From: Arenimonas caeni
Lineage (GTDB): Bacteria > Pseudomonadota > Gammaproteobacteria > Xanthomonadales > Xanthomonadaceae
Length of the DNA stretch: 64,000 bases
Assembly: GCF_003024235.1 (NCBI RefSeq)
Contig: NZ_KZ679090.1
Span: 62,001 to 126,000 of the forward strand
Direction: 5' to 3'
Below are positions 43,731-53,378 of the stretch, piece by piece. The translations under genes and the position numbers were made by a program. The notes below the pieces were generated by a model. The model was not told the DNA's origin. It saw nothing but the letters and a program-made list of their open reading frames with translations, and made no database searches. Position 1 is the stretch's first letter, and every line of letters starts with the position of its first letter.

Positions 43731-45177
43731 GGAACCCGGTCATGATCCGCCGGTACAGGTCCTCGCCCAGGTAGGCGTCCTCGACGCCGGCGTCGATGCT
43801 GGGGTTGTCGTTGACCTCGATGACCACCGTGCGGTCCTTCACCACCTTCAGGTCGACGCCGTAGAGGCCGTTGCCGATGGCGTTGCTGGCGCGGGTGGCC
43901 AGGCGCACCACCTCGGACGGCGCCTCGCGCACGGGCAGGGTCTTGAAGCCGCCCGAGCGCACGGTGCCGGGCTTGGCGCCATGGTCGTAGATCTGCCAGT
44001 GCCCGCGCGACATGAAGTACTGGCAGGCATACAGCGGCTCGCCGTCGAGCACGCCGATGCGCCAGTCGAATTCGGTGGGCACGAACTCCTGGGCCAGCAG
44101 CAGCGCGGTCTGCTGGAACAGCAGCTCGGCCGCCGACTTCAGTTCTTCAGGCGTCGACACCTTGTGGATGCCGCGCGAGAAGCTGCCGTCGGGGATCTTG
44201 AGCACCAGCGGCAGGCCCAGCAGCCCGGGCAGGTCGGCGAGTTTGCGGGCGTCGTCGCGGAACACGATCTCGGTGCGCGGCGTCGGCAGCTTGCGGCTGC
44301 GCAGGCGGTCGTGCAGGTAGATCTTGTTGGTGCAGCGCAGGATCGACTGCGGGTCGTCGATCACCACCATGTCCTCGCGCTCGGCGCGATGCGCGAAGCG
44401 GTAGGTGTGGTTGTCCACCGCCGTGGTCTCGCGGATGAACAGGCCGTCGTACTCGGCCAGCCGCGTGAAGTCGCGCTTTCCGATCGGGTCGACCTCGATA
44501 TCGAGTTCCTTCCCGGCCTCGATGAAGCGCTTGAGCGCCTTCTTGTTCGACGGCGGCATGGGTTCGGCCGGGTCCTGCAGCATGGCCAGGTCGTAGCGGT
44601 ACTTGCGCCGCGCCCGCGGCTTGCGCCAGAGCTTCTTGCTGAAGGCGTCGAGCGCGTCGGCGAAGGCGGTTTCCTGGTCGTCGGTGAGCGTGTGCAGGCT
44701 GGCCGGCTTGATCGCGGCGATCTGCCACACCCGCTGGCGCTCGAACTCGATGCGCAGCACCGGGCAGGGGAAGGTTTCGAACACCTGCTGGGCCAGGTCC
44801 TCGAGCGGCGTGTAATGGGTGCGCCCGAAATACACCAGCAGGCCGAAGTCGCTGGCGTCGCGCGAACCCTCGGGCAGGAACTTGCCCAGCCGGGCGTTGA
44901 GGTCCTCGATGTCCAGGCCGTAGAGCGAGCGCCGGCGCAGGTCGTTGATGGTGCGCACGCTCGGGATCACCTTGTGCCCGCGCGCCTCGGCCAGCAGCGA
45001 CACGTAGTAGCCCGTGCCCATGTACTTGTAGCTGCGGCACAGGTTGATCACCTGGGTGCGCTCGCCCTCGGCGCCCACGTCGCCGCGCAGGTAGTCGGCG
45101 GCGGCCACCACGTTGTCCGACGGATAAAAAGCGCCCCAGTCGGCGGGCTTCTCAACGACGATGACGAGGCGGCTCAT
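43690..45177 (-). CDS. RimK-like ATP-grasp ligase with N-terminal RLAN-type domain
   Basis: A 495-residue protein. The first half (VEKPADWGAFYPSDNVVAA, KYMGTGYYVSLLAEARGHKV) matches the RimK-associated N-terminal domain. The second half is an ATP-grasp domain: KIYLHDRLRSRKLPTPRTE, LPLVLKIPDGSFSRGIHKV, AQEFVPTEFDWRIGVLDGE, and the Mg-binding EVNDNPSIDAG. The family forms amide bonds with a peptide or amino acid carboxylate; the exact product is unknown. Divergent from a GNAT gene, an association seen for this subfamily. Confidence 0.87.
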   Translation of the reverse strand: MSRLVIVVEKPADWGAFYPSDNVVAAADYLRGDVGAEGERTQVINLCRSYKYMGTGYYVSLLAEARGHKVIPSVRTINDLRRRSLYGLDIEDLNARLGKFLPEGSRDASDFGLLVYFGRTHYTPLEDLAQQVFETFPCPVLRIEFERQRVWQIAAIKPASLHTLTDDQETAFADALDAFSKKLWRKPRARRKYRYDLAMLQDPAEPMPPSNKKALKRFIEAGKELDIEVDPIGKRDFTRLAEYDGLFIRETTAVDNHTYRFAHRAEREDMVVIDDPQSILRCTNKIYLHDRLRSRKLPTPRTEIVFRDDARKLADLPGLLGLPLVLKIPDGSFSRGIHKVSTPEELKSAAELLFQQTALLLAQEFVPTEFDWRIGVLDGEPLYACQYFMSRGHWQIYDHGAKPGTVRSGGFKTLPVREAPSEVVRLATRASNAIGNGLYGVDLKVVKDRTVVIEVNDNPSIDAGVEDAYLGEDLYRRIMTGFLRRLERKRLGVRD

Positions 45178-45231
45178 GGCGGCGGGGCGGGGGCGATGGC
45201 GCGAAGCATGAGCCTTCCCCGCCGGCTTGGA

Positions 45232-45237
45232 TAGACT
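45232..45237 (+). promoter_or_regulatory. -10 box 6 nt before the acetyltransferase ATG
   Basis: TAGACT ends 6 nt before ATG 45244, and no Shine-Dalgarno is visible, so the mRNA is likely leaderless. Confidence 0.45.
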
Positions 45238-45243
45238 GCCGCC

Positions 45244-45729
45244 ATGCCAAGCCCCGCGCGCCTGCGAGACGCCCGTCCAGACGACCTTCCGGCCCTGCTG
45301 GCGCTGGAGGCCGGCTTCCCCGGCGACCGGCTTTCCGCGCGGCAGTTCCGCCACCACCTGGGCAACCCGCGGGCGCGGCTCCGGGTCGCGGCGGCGGGTG
45401 GGCGCCTGCTCGGTTACCACCTGGTGCTGCTGCGCCAGGGCAGCGCCTGGGCCCGCCTGTACTCGATCGCCGTCGACCCGGCCGCGCGCGGCCAGGGCCT
45501 GGGCCGTCGCCTGCTGGCCGACGCCGGGCGCCAGGCCGCTGCCGCCGGCCGCACGGGCCTGCGCCTCGAGGTCCGCCAGGACAACCGCGCCGCCGCGGCC
45601 CTGTACGAGGCCGCCGGCTACCACCGCGTCGCCGCCCTTCCGGCCTACTACGAGGACGGCGCCCCCGGCTGGCGCTACGCCAGGACCATGACCAAAGGCC
45701 TACGGAAGCTTAACGAGCGGCCGTGCTAG
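45244..45729 (+). CDS. GNAT-family N-acetyltransferase (RimI-like)
   Basis: A 161-residue GNAT protein. The acetyl-CoA-binding motif is VDPAARGQGLGRRLL (residues about 79-93), and the C-terminal RQDNRAAAALYEAAGYHRVA is typical of RimI-type enzymes. Divergent from the RimK-like gene with a 66-nt gap; the pair may modify the same peptide or protein. Confidence 0.88.
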   Translation: MPSPARLRDARPDDLPALLALEAGFPGDRLSARQFRHHLGNPRARLRVAAAGGRLLGYHLVLLRQGSAWARLYSIAVDPAARGQGLGRRLLADAGRQAAAAGRTGLRLEVRQDNRAAAALYEAAGYHRVAALPAYYEDGAPGWRYARTMTKGLRKLNERPC

Positions 45730-45765
45730 CGTCGGTGGCTTGTGCCACTTATCGGGGAAACCTCC

Positions 45766-47874
45766 ATGCGTCCCACCGCCCTGGCCTGGCTCGTCGCCGG
45801 CGCCCTTTCCGCCACTGCACCCGCGTTTGCCACCGAACCCGCCGCGATGAACGAAGATCCCTATCTCTGGCTCGAGGACGTCGAAGGCGAGAAGGCCCTG
45901 GACTGGGTGCGCGCGCGCAACGCCGTGTCCACGGAGAAGCTGGGCGGCGACCCGCGCTTCGAGCAGGTGCGCGCGGACCTGCTGGAGATCCTCGACTCCA
46001 ACGCCCGCATCCCCTACGTGGGCAAGATGGGCGGCTACTACTACAACTTCTGGCGCGACAAGCTCAATCCGCAGGGCGTCTGGCGCCGCACCACGCTCGA
46101 GGAGTACCGCAAGGACGAGCCGAAGTGGGAGGTGCTGCTCGACATCGACGCGCTCGGCAAGGCCGAGGGCGTGAACTGGGTCTGGGCCGGCGCCGACTGC
46201 CTGCGCCCCGACTACGACCGCTGCCTGATCGACCTCAGCCGCGGCGGCGCCGACGCCACCGTCACCCGCGAGTTCGACGTCTCCGACAAGGCCTTCGTCG
46301 AGGGCGGCTTCAGCCGGCCCGAGGCCAAGGGCCAGGTGAACTGGATCGACATCGACACCGTCTACGTGAGCACCGACTTCGGCGACGGCTCGATGACCGA
46401 CTCGGGCTACCCGCGCATCGCCAAGGAGTGGAAGCGCGGCACGCCGCTGTCCGAGGCCCGCACGATCTTCGAAGGCCAGGCCAGCGACATCTCGGTCGGC
46501 GCCTACCGCGACGACACCCCGGGCTGGGAGCGTGACTTCGTCTACCGCGGCCTGACCTTCTACACCAACGAGCTCTACCTGCGCGGCGAGGGCGACAAGC
46601 TCACCAAGCTCGACCTGCCCGACGGCGCCCAGAAGGGCGTTTTCCGCGAGTGGCTGAGCGTCGAGCTGCGCCAGCCTTGGGCGGTCGGCGGCAAGGAGCA
46701 CCCGGCCGGTTCGCTGCTGGCGATCAAACTCGACGCCTTCATGGCCGGCAGCCGCGACTTCGACGTGCTGTTCGAGCCCACCGACAACACCTCGCTGGCC
46801 AGCGCCGGCGCCACCAGGGACTACTACTTCATCAACGTCCTCGAGGACGTCAAGAACCGCATCTACGTACTCACCCCGGGCGAAGACGGCTGGAAGAAGG
46901 AGCCGCTGGTGGGTGCGCCGCAGTTCGGCACCGTGGGCATCAGCGCGGTGGACGCGGATGAGTCCAACGCCTACTTCATGACCGTGGCCGACTACCTCAC
47001 CCCGACCTCGCTGCTGATGGGCGAGATCGGCAAGCAGCCCGAGGTGCTCAAGCAGCTGCCGGCCTTCTTCGACGCCTCGCCGTACCGCATCGAACAGCAC
47101 TTCGCCACCAGCAAGGACGGCACCCGCGTGCCGTACTTCATGGTCTCGCGCAAGGACCTCAAGCTCGACGGCGACAACCCGACCCTGCTCTATGGCTACG
47201 GCGGCTTCGAGGTTTCGATGACCCCGGGCTATTCCGCGGGCGTGGGCAAGGCCTGGCTGGCCGACGGCGGCGTCTACGTGGTGGCCAACATCCGCGGCGG
47301 CGGCGAGTACGGCCCGCGCTGGCACCAGGCCGCGCTCAAGGCCAACCGCAACAAGGCCTACGAAGATTTCGCGGCGGTGGCCGAGGACCTCATCGCCCGC
47401 AAGGTCACGCAGCCCAAGCGCCTGGGCATCCAGGGCGGCAGCAACGGCGGCCTGCTGATGGGCAACATGACGGTGATGTACCCGCAGCTGTTCGGCGCCG
47501 TGGTCTGCCAGGTGCCGCTGCTGGACATGAAGCGCTACCACCTGCTGCTGGCGGGCGCGTCCTGGATGGCCGAGTACGGCGACCCGGACAAGCCGGAAGA
47601 GTGGGAGTTCCTGCGCAAGTACTCGCCGTACCAGAACGTCGCCAGGGACGTGGACTACCCGCCGGTGCTGTTCACCACCTCCACCCGCGACGACCGCGTC
47701 CATCCGGGCCACGCCCGCAAGATGATGGCGCTGATGGAAGCGCAGGGCCACGACGTCACCTACTACGAGAACATCGAGGGTGGCCACGGCGGCGCCGCCA
47801 ACAACGCCCAGTCGGCCACCATGGGCGCGCTGGCCTACACCTTCCTCAAGCAGAAGCTCTTCGAGGGCAAGTGA
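45766..47874 (+). CDS. Exported prolyl oligopeptidase-family peptidase (S9A)
   Basis: A 702-residue serine peptidase. The signal peptide ends near APAFA, then the mature start DPYLWLEDVEGEKALDWVRARN (in pieces) is typical of POP proteins. A beta-propeller is followed by the hydrolase domain with nucleophile GGSNGGLLMG, Asp in STRDDRVHPGHA and His in EGGHGG. It cleaves peptides after Pro in the periplasm. ATG 45766 is chosen because it starts the signal peptide; a GTG 24 nt upstream is an alternative. The next, related, gene begins 1 nt after its stop. Confidence 0.93.
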   Translation: MRPTALAWLVAGALSATAPAFATEPAAMNEDPYLWLEDVEGEKALDWVRARNAVSTEKLGGDPRFEQVRADLLEILDSNARIPYVGKMGGYYYNFWRDKLNPQGVWRRTTLEEYRKDEPKWEVLLDIDALGKAEGVNWVWAGADCLRPDYDRCLIDLSRGGADATVTREFDVSDKAFVEGGFSRPEAKGQVNWIDIDTVYVSTDFGDGSMTDSGYPRIAKEWKRGTPLSEARTIFEGQASDISVGAYRDDTPGWERDFVYRGLTFYTNELYLRGEGDKLTKLDLPDGAQKGVFREWLSVELRQPWAVGGKEHPAGSLLAIKLDAFMAGSRDFDVLFEPTDNTSLASAGATRDYYFINVLEDVKNRIYVLTPGEDGWKKEPLVGAPQFGTVGISAVDADESNAYFMTVADYLTPTSLLMGEIGKQPEVLKQLPAFFDASPYRIEQHFATSKDGTRVPYFMVSRKDLKLDGDNPTLLYGYGGFEVSMTPGYSAGVGKAWLADGGVYVVANIRGGGEYGPRWHQAALKANRNKAYEDFAAVAEDLIARKVTQPKRLGIQGGSNGGLLMGNMTVMYPQLFGAVVCQVPLLDMKRYHLLLAGASWMAEYGDPDKPEEWEFLRKYSPYQNVARDVDYPPVLFTTSTRDDRVHPGHARKMMALMEAQGHDVTYYENIEGGHGGAANNAQSATMGALAYTFLKQKLFEGK

Positions 47875-47875
47875 C

Positions 47876-50047
47876 ATGAAACTCCGCCTGCTTCCCATCG
47901 CCGCGGCCTTCCTGGCCGCCTCGCTGGCCGGCTGCGCCAGCACGCCGCCGCCGCAGCCGGCCGCGCCGGAGCCGACCCTCGCGCTCGGCGAGCTCGCAGG
48001 CGCCCCGGTGGCGCAGCCGCGCCCGTTCCTGGTCACCGCGCCGCACGGCGCGGCGCGCCAGGACGAGTACTACTGGCTGCGCGACGACACCCGCAAGGAC
48101 CCGGACGTGCTGTCCTACCTCAACGCCGAGAACGCCTACACCGACAAGGTGCTGGCGCCGCTCGAAGGCCTGGAGGAAACGCTCTACCAGGAGCTGGTGG
48201 GCCGGGTGAAGCAGGACGACTCGAGCGTTCCCTACATCGAGGACGGCTACTGGTACTACACGCGCTACGAGACCGGGAAGGAGTACCCGATCCACGCCCG
48301 CCGCCAGGGCACGATGGACGCGCCCGAGCAGGTGCTGTTCGACGTGAACCAGATGGCCGAGGGCAAGAACTTCTTCCAGCTCGGCAACTACGAGGTGAGC
48401 CCGGATGGCCGGCTCGCGGCCTTCGCCTCCGATGAAGTGGGCCGCCGCCAGATGGTCATCCAGGTCAAGGACCTGGCCACGGGCGAGGTGCTGGCCGATC
48501 GCATCACCGGCGCCGCGGCCGCGCTGATGTGGGGCAACGACAACCGCACGCTCTACTACATCGAGAACGACCCGACCACGCTGCTGGGCAAGCGCGTCAG
48601 GCGCCACGTGCTGGGCACGCCGGCGTCGGCCGACCGGGTGGTCTACGAGGAGGCCGACGACACCTTCTACATGGGCATCGGCCGCACCCGCTCCGACCAG
48701 TACCTGTGCATCGGCGTCGAGAGCACGGTGTCGTCGGAACTGCGCTGCACCGAGGCCGATGCGCCGGGCGAGTTCAGGGTGCTGGCGCCGCGCCAGCGCG
48801 ACTTCGAATATTCGGCCGACCACCTCAACGGCCGCTGGGTGATCAGCACCAACTGGGACGCCACCAACTTCCGCGTCATGACCCTGGCCGACGGCCAGGC
48901 CTGGGGCGATCGCGGGCTCTGGAAGGAGATGATCCCGCACTCGCAGGACGTGCTGATCTCGGGCGTCACCCTGTTCAACGATTTCATCGCCGTGTCCGAG
49001 CGAAGCGGCGGCCTGCAGCGCATCCGCATCCGCGACTGGGACGGCAGGCGCGACGAGTTCGTCAAGGCCGACGAGAGCGCGTACGCGATGGGCATGTCGG
49101 TGAACGCCGAGCCGGGCACCGACTGGCTGCGCTACACCTACACCTCGCTGACCACGCCGGCGACCACCTACGAGCTCGACACCCGCACCGGCGAGCGCCG
49201 CATGCTCAAGGAGCAGCCGGTGCTGGGCGGCTTCGACAAGGCCAACTACGTCACCGAGCGCCTGTGGGCCACGGCCCGCGACGGCACGAAGGTGCCGGTG
49301 TCGGTGCTCTACCGCAAGGGCTTCGTGAAGGACGGCACGGCGGCGCTGTACCAGTACAGCTACGGCTCCTACGGCAGCAGCAGCGACCCGGGCTTCAACG
49401 CCAACGTCATCAGCCTGGTCGACCGCGGCGCGGTCTACGCCGTGGCGCACATCCGCGGCGGGCAGGAGATGGGCCGGCAGTGGTACGAGGACGGCAAGCT
49501 GCTCAACAAGGTCAACACCTTCACCGACTTCATCGACGTCACCGACTTCCTGGTGGCGGAAGGTTACGCCGCCGAGGGCCGCGTGGCGGCGATGGGCGGC
49601 AGCGCCGGCGGCCTGCTGATGGGCGCGGTGGCGAACATGGCGCCCGACCGCTACGCCGCCATCGTTGCGCACGTGCCCTTCGTGGACGTGGTGACGACGA
49701 TGCTCGACGAGTCGATCCCGCTCACCACCAACGAGTTCGACGAGTGGGGCAATCCCAAGGACCCGGTGTACTACGAGTACATGCTGTCCTACTCGCCCTA
49801 CGACCAGGTGAGCGCCCAGGCCTACCCGCCGCTGCTGGTGACCACCGGCCTGTGGGACAGCCAGGTGCAGTACTTCGAGCCGGCCAAGTGGGTTACCCGC
49901 CTGCGCGCCACCAAGACCGACGCCAACCCGCTGCTGCTGCGCACCAACATGGAAGCCGGCCACGGCGGCAGGTCGGGTCGTTTCCAGCGCTACCGCGAGC
50001 GCGCCGAAGAGTACGCCTTCGTCCTGCACCACCTCGGCCTTCGCTGA
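47876..50047 (+). CDS. Prolyl oligopeptidase-family lipoprotein (PtrB-like)
   Basis: A 723-residue peptidase related to the upstream one. The N terminus is a lipoprotein signal (ASLAGC, Cys19). The mature region (RQDEYYWLRDDTRKDPDVL) and domains resemble oligopeptidase B. The hydrolase domain has GGSAGGLLMG, GLWDSQVQYFEPAKW with the Asp and EAGHGG with the His. It is coupled to the gene upstream (1-nt gap), giving a tandem pair, one secreted and one membrane-tethered. Confidence 0.92.
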   Translation: MKLRLLPIAAAFLAASLAGCASTPPPQPAAPEPTLALGELAGAPVAQPRPFLVTAPHGAARQDEYYWLRDDTRKDPDVLSYLNAENAYTDKVLAPLEGLEETLYQELVGRVKQDDSSVPYIEDGYWYYTRYETGKEYPIHARRQGTMDAPEQVLFDVNQMAEGKNFFQLGNYEVSPDGRLAAFASDEVGRRQMVIQVKDLATGEVLADRITGAAAALMWGNDNRTLYYIENDPTTLLGKRVRRHVLGTPASADRVVYEEADDTFYMGIGRTRSDQYLCIGVESTVSSELRCTEADAPGEFRVLAPRQRDFEYSADHLNGRWVISTNWDATNFRVMTLADGQAWGDRGLWKEMIPHSQDVLISGVTLFNDFIAVSERSGGLQRIRIRDWDGRRDEFVKADESAYAMGMSVNAEPGTDWLRYTYTSLTTPATTYELDTRTGERRMLKEQPVLGGFDKANYVTERLWATARDGTKVPVSVLYRKGFVKDGTAALYQYSYGSYGSSSDPGFNANVISLVDRGAVYAVAHIRGGQEMGRQWYEDGKLLNKVNTFTDFIDVTDFLVAEGYAAEGRVAAMGGSAGGLLMGAVANMAPDRYAAIVAHVPFVDVVTTMLDESIPLTTNEFDEWGNPKDPVYYEYMLSYSPYDQVSAQAYPPLLVTTGLWDSQVQYFEPAKWVTRLRATKTDANPLLLRTNMEAGHGGRSGRFQRYRERAEEYAFVLHHLGLR

Positions 50048-50057
50048 AGCCAAAGAA

Positions 50058-50101
50058 AGGGGGTCAGGTTCACTTTCCCATGGGAAAGTGAACCTGACCC
50101 C
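50058..50101. repeat. 44-bp perfect palindrome between convergent genes
   Basis: The two 22-nt arms (GGGGGTCAGGTTCACTTTCC and two more bases, and their reverse complement) meet at CCATGG without mismatch. It lies between the ends of the peptidase and a leftward gene. It could form an exceptionally strong terminator hairpin and looks like a dispersed repeat of the kind seen in Xanthomonadales. Confidence 0.85.
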
Positions 50102-50113
50102 CTTTCCTGTTCC

Positions 50114-50779
50114 TCACCACCCGGCCTGCTGGAGCAGCAGTTCGGTGCGGGGATCGGCGGGGGTGGCGACGAGGCCGCCCTGGGGGTTGAGGGAGACGGT
50201 GAAGCGGGCACCGTCGATCATCGGCAGGTAGGCGGCGCTGCCCCAGCGCGCGTCGGCGATCGGCAGGCCCGCCAGCCACTGCTGGCGGAACTCCCAGAAG
50301 TCCCAGCCTTCGCGCAGGTCGTGCACGCTGCGCTCGGCGCTGTGCTCCTGCGCCGGCTCGGCATAACGGCCCGACAGCCGCTCGAAGCGATAGACCGGGG
50401 CCAGCCCGGACAGCTGGGCCGGCAGGGTCCAGCGGATCACGCGGGCATCGAGCTGCCACTGGTCGCCGCGCAGTTCCAGCACCCGTGGCGGCGCGTCGCC
50501 CAGCACCAGGGTTGCTTCGAAATGCTGGCTGCCCAGCTGGCGCAGCTCGATCGAGGCCACCGGCACATCGGCCACCAGCCAGTGGTACTGCCTGAGCAGC
50601 ACGCCGGTGCCGGCGATCAGCAGGGCCAGCGACAGCAGCAGCGCCCCCAGGGCCCGCCCGGTCCAGCCACGGCGCGGCTGCGGGCGCAGCGTGCGCTTGC
50701 GCCGCCGGGGCAGCCAGGGCAGCAGCCCGGCCGCGGCCAGCGCCAGCGCAACGGCGAACAATCCGCCCGAAAGCGTCAT
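50114..50779 (-). CDS. Membrane protein, unknown function
   Basis: A 221-residue protein with two N-terminal spans (about 5-20 and 45-65), an RRRKR turn between them, then a soluble part of about 150 residues with many Trp and Arg ([18 protein letters not shown]). GGAGGT, five nt before ATG 50779, fixes the start. It sits divergent to lptM. Similar proteins occur in xanthomonads but I cannot name a family. Confidence 0.6.
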   Translation of the reverse strand: MTLSGGLFAVALALAAAGLLPWLPRRRKRTLRPQPRRGWTGRALGALLLSLALLIAGTGVLLRQYHWLVADVPVASIELRQLGSQHFEATLVLGDAPPRVLELRGDQWQLDARVIRWTLPAQLSGLAPVYRFERLSGRYAEPAQEHSAERSVHDLREGWDFWEFRQQWLAGLPIADARWGSAAYLPMIDGARFTVSLNPQGGLVATPADPRTELLLQQAGW

Positions 50780-50813
50780 CCCGACCTCCATTCGCTGTGG
50801 TCCTGCCCCGGAC

Positions 50814-50819
50814 TATACT
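50814..50819 (+). promoter_or_regulatory. -10 box 6 nt before lptM ATG
   Basis: TATACT, a near-consensus -10, ends 6 nt before ATG 50826, with no Shine-Dalgarno between, implying a leaderless transcript for the lptM-dapF operon. Confidence 0.55.
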
Positions 50820-50825
50820 CGCCGC

Positions 50826-50939
50826 ATGAAAACCTCTCGTGTGCTGATGCTCTTGCTCGCCGTGTTCCTGGCCGCCGCCTGCGGCAACAAGGGCGACCTC
50901 GTGCGTCCTGGCCAGGCCGGGGTCGCCGCCGCGCCATGA
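50826..50939 (+). CDS. lptM: LptM (YifL) small lipoprotein
   Basis: A 37-residue lipoprotein with lipobox LAAAC and then GNKGDL, the hallmark of LptM, which assists maturation of the LptD/E lipopolysaccharide translocon. It overlaps dapF by ATGA, the usual arrangement (lptM-dapF-DUF484-xerC) in gammaproteobacteria. Confidence 0.85.
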   Translation: MKTSRVLMLLLAVFLAAACGNKGDLVRPGQAGVAAAP

Positions 50940-51790
50940 GCGCCGGCAGGGCCCTGCGCTTTTCCAAGATGCACGGCGCGGGCAACGACTTCGTCGTGCT
51001 CGACCTGCGCGGCGGCCGCGACGCGCCCGGGCCGGCGCTGGCACGCAGGCTGGCCGACCGCCATGCCGGCGTCGGCTGCGACCAGCTGCTGACCATCGAG
51101 GACAGCGCCTTCCCCGACTGCCTGGCCCGCTACCGCATCTGGAACGCCGACGGCACGCCGGCCAGCCAGTGCGGCAACGGCGCCCGCTGCGTCGCCGCCT
51201 GGCTGCGTCGCGAGGGCGTGGCCATGTCGCCGCGCTTCCGCCTCGACAGCCCGGCCGGCCCGGTGCAGGCCGAAGCCTTGGGCGCCGGCCGCTATGCGAT
51301 CGACATGGGGCCCCCGCGCCTGGCGCCGGCCGCCATTCCCTTCCGCGCCGAAGCCGAAGCCGTCGAATACCGCCTGCCGCTGGACGGCGGCGAAGTGGCC
51401 TTCGGCGCGGTCTCGATGGGCAACCCGCACGCGGTCATCGAAGTCGCTGACGTCGCCGCCGCGCCCGTGGCCCGCCTGGGTCCCGCGCTGCAGGCCCGGC
51501 CGGAATTCCCCGAGGGCGTGAACGTCGGCTTCGCCCAGGTGCTGGCGCCCGACCGCATCCGCCTGCGCGTGTTCGAGCGCGGCGCCGGCGAAACCCTGGC
51601 CTGCGGCAGTGGCGCCTGCGCCGCCGTGGTGGCGCTGGTGCGCCGGGGCCGCCTGGCCCGACACGCCTTCGTCGAGCTGCCCGGCGGCACGCTCGAGATC
51701 ACCTGGCCCGCCGACGACGCCTCCGTCGTCATGGCCGGCCCCACCGCCTTCGTGTTCGAGGGCGAACTGCTGTTGGAGCAACCCGAATGA
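50936..51790 (+). CDS. dapF: Diaminopimelate epimerase
   Basis: A 284-residue epimerase with the two catalytic cysteines in QCGNGARC and LACGSGACA, and N-terminal [15 protein letters not shown]. It makes meso-diaminopimelate for lysine and peptidoglycan. Overlaps lptM and the DUF484 gene. Confidence 0.96.
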   Translation: MSAGRALRFSKMHGAGNDFVVLDLRGGRDAPGPALARRLADRHAGVGCDQLLTIEDSAFPDCLARYRIWNADGTPASQCGNGARCVAAWLRREGVAMSPRFRLDSPAGPVQAEALGAGRYAIDMGPPRLAPAAIPFRAEAEAVEYRLPLDGGEVAFGAVSMGNPHAVIEVADVAAAPVARLGPALQARPEFPEGVNVGFAQVLAPDRIRLRVFERGAGETLACGSGACAAVVALVRRGRLARHAFVELPGGTLEITWPADDASVVMAGPTAFVFEGELLLEQPE

Positions 51791-52464
51791 TGGACGACAA
51801 GACCGAGCGCCTCGGCGCCCACGAAGTCGCGGCCTTCCTGCGCCGCCACCCGAAGTTCCTGGCCCAGTTCCCGGACCTGGCGGTGTCGCTGGTGGTGCCG
51901 AAGGAAGAAGGGCAGGCCGCGTCGCTGGCCAGCTACCAGCTCGACGTGCTGCGCGACAAGAACCGCGAGCTCACCCGGCGCCTGAACGAGCTGTTCGCCA
52001 ACGCCCAGGAAAACGAGCGCCTCACGGTGCGCACCCACCAGCTGGGGCTGGCGCTGATGCGCGCCAATGGTCCGGCCGAAACCCTGCAGACCATGGTGGC
52101 GGTGCTGGGCGAAGACTTCCGCGGCGAGCTGGTGCGGGTGGTGCTGTTCGAGCCGGTGCCGGGCCTGGAAGCCGACTGGCTGCAGGTGGTGCCGGCTGCC
52201 GACGCGGCGCTCAGGCCGTTCAAGGATTTCCTGGCCGCCGGCGAACCGCTCACCGGCCGCCTCAACCAGGACAAGCTGTCCCTGCTGTTCGGCGAGCGCG
52301 CCGGCGACGCCGCCTCGGCGGTGCTGCTGCCGCTGCCGGGCCTGGGCATGCTGGCCGTTGGCAGCTCCGACGCCAACCGCTTCTTCCCGGGCATGGGCAC
52401 GCTGTTCCTGCGGCTGATGGCCGAGTCGCTGGTCACCGCCCTGGGCCGGCGCCCGCGCGACTGA
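51787..52464 (+). CDS. DUF484-family protein
   Basis: A 225-residue cytoplasmic protein with the DUF484 start [19 protein letters not shown], a helical linker ([16 protein letters not shown]) and a GAF-like C-terminal domain ([19 protein letters not shown]). Function unknown; conserved between dapF and xerC in many gammaproteobacteria. Overlaps dapF by 4 nt. Confidence 0.92.
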   Translation: MMDDKTERLGAHEVAAFLRRHPKFLAQFPDLAVSLVVPKEEGQAASLASYQLDVLRDKNRELTRRLNELFANAQENERLTVRTHQLGLALMRANGPAETLQTMVAVLGEDFRGELVRVVLFEPVPGLEADWLQVVPAADAALRPFKDFLAAGEPLTGRLNQDKLSLLFGERAGDAASAVLLPLPGLGMLAVGSSDANRFFPGMGTLFLRLMAESLVTALGRRPRD

Positions 52465-52466
52465 GC

Positions 52467-53366
52467 ATGGCCGGCGAACCGACGCTGCAGCCGGAGGTCG
52501 ACGCCTTCCTGGCGTGGCTGGCGGTCGAGCGCCGGATGTCGCCGCACACGCTGTCGGCCTACCGCCGCGACCTGGCCGACCTGGCCGGCTGGATGCGCGA
52601 CGGCGGCCTCGACGACTGGTCGCGCCTGCGCCAGGAAGCGCTGCGCACCTACGTGGCCGGCGCGCACCGGCGCGGGCTGTCGGGCAAGAGCCTGCAGCGG
52701 CGCCTGTCGGCGATCCGCAGCTTCTACGGCTGGCTGGGCCGCGAACGCGGCAGCGAACTCAACCCGGCGCTCGGCCTGCGCGCGCCCAAGGCGCCGCGCA
52801 AGCTGCCGCAGGTGCTCGACGCCGACGAGGCCGCGCGCCTGGTCGAAGTCCCCACCGAGGCGCCGCTGGGCCTGCGCGACCGGGCCATGCTCGAGCTGTT
52901 CTATTCCTCGGGCCTGCGCCTGAGCGAGCTGTGCGGCCTGCGCTGGCGCGCGCTCGACCTGGCCGAGGGCCTGGTGACGGTGGTGGGCAAGGGTGGCAAG
53001 ACCCGCCTGGTGCCGGTGGGCAGCCACGCGCGCGCCGCGCTCGAGGCCTGGCGCGAGGAGAGCAAACCCCCGGCCGATGCGCCCGTGTTCCCGGGCCGCG
53101 CCGGCGGGCCAATCAGCCCGCGCACGGTGCAGGCCCGCCTGCGCGAACTGGCCCTGCGCCAGGGCCTGTTCAAGCGCGTGCACCCGCACCTGCTGCGCCA
53201 CAGCTTCGCCAGCCACGTGCTCGAGTCCAGCGGCGACCTGCGCGGCGTGCAGGAGCTGCTCGGCCACGCCGACATCGCCACCACCCAGATCTACACCCAC
53301 CTCGACTTCCAGCACCTGGCCAAGGTCTACGACGCCGCCCATCCCCGCGCCCGGCGCAAGAAGTAG
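52467..53366 (+). CDS. xerC: Tyrosine recombinase XerC
   Basis: A 299-residue recombinase: core-binding domain with RRMSPHTLSAYRRDL, catalytic domain with Arg in GLRLSELCGL, Lys in VGKGGKTR, HLLRHSFASH, and the nucleophile Tyr in IYTHLD. With XerD it resolves chromosome dimers at dif. It starts 2 nt after the DUF484 gene. Confidence 0.95.
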   Translation: MAGEPTLQPEVDAFLAWLAVERRMSPHTLSAYRRDLADLAGWMRDGGLDDWSRLRQEALRTYVAGAHRRGLSGKSLQRRLSAIRSFYGWLGRERGSELNPALGLRAPKAPRKLPQVLDADEAARLVEVPTEAPLGLRDRAMLELFYSSGLRLSELCGLRWRALDLAEGLVTVVGKGGKTRLVPVGSHARAALEAWREESKPPADAPVFPGRAGGPISPRTVQARLRELALRQGLFKRVHPHLLRHSFASHVLESSGDLRGVQELLGHADIATTQIYTHLDFQHLAKVYDAAHPRARRKK

Positions 53367-53378
53367 CTGCTATTCCTT

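Noticed and set aside
47846-50053. 735-codon antisense open frame over the second oligopeptidase gene
   Set aside because: High-GC antisense frames stay open by chance. The translation is rich in H, V, R and A without domains, while the sense frame has complete catalytic motifs.
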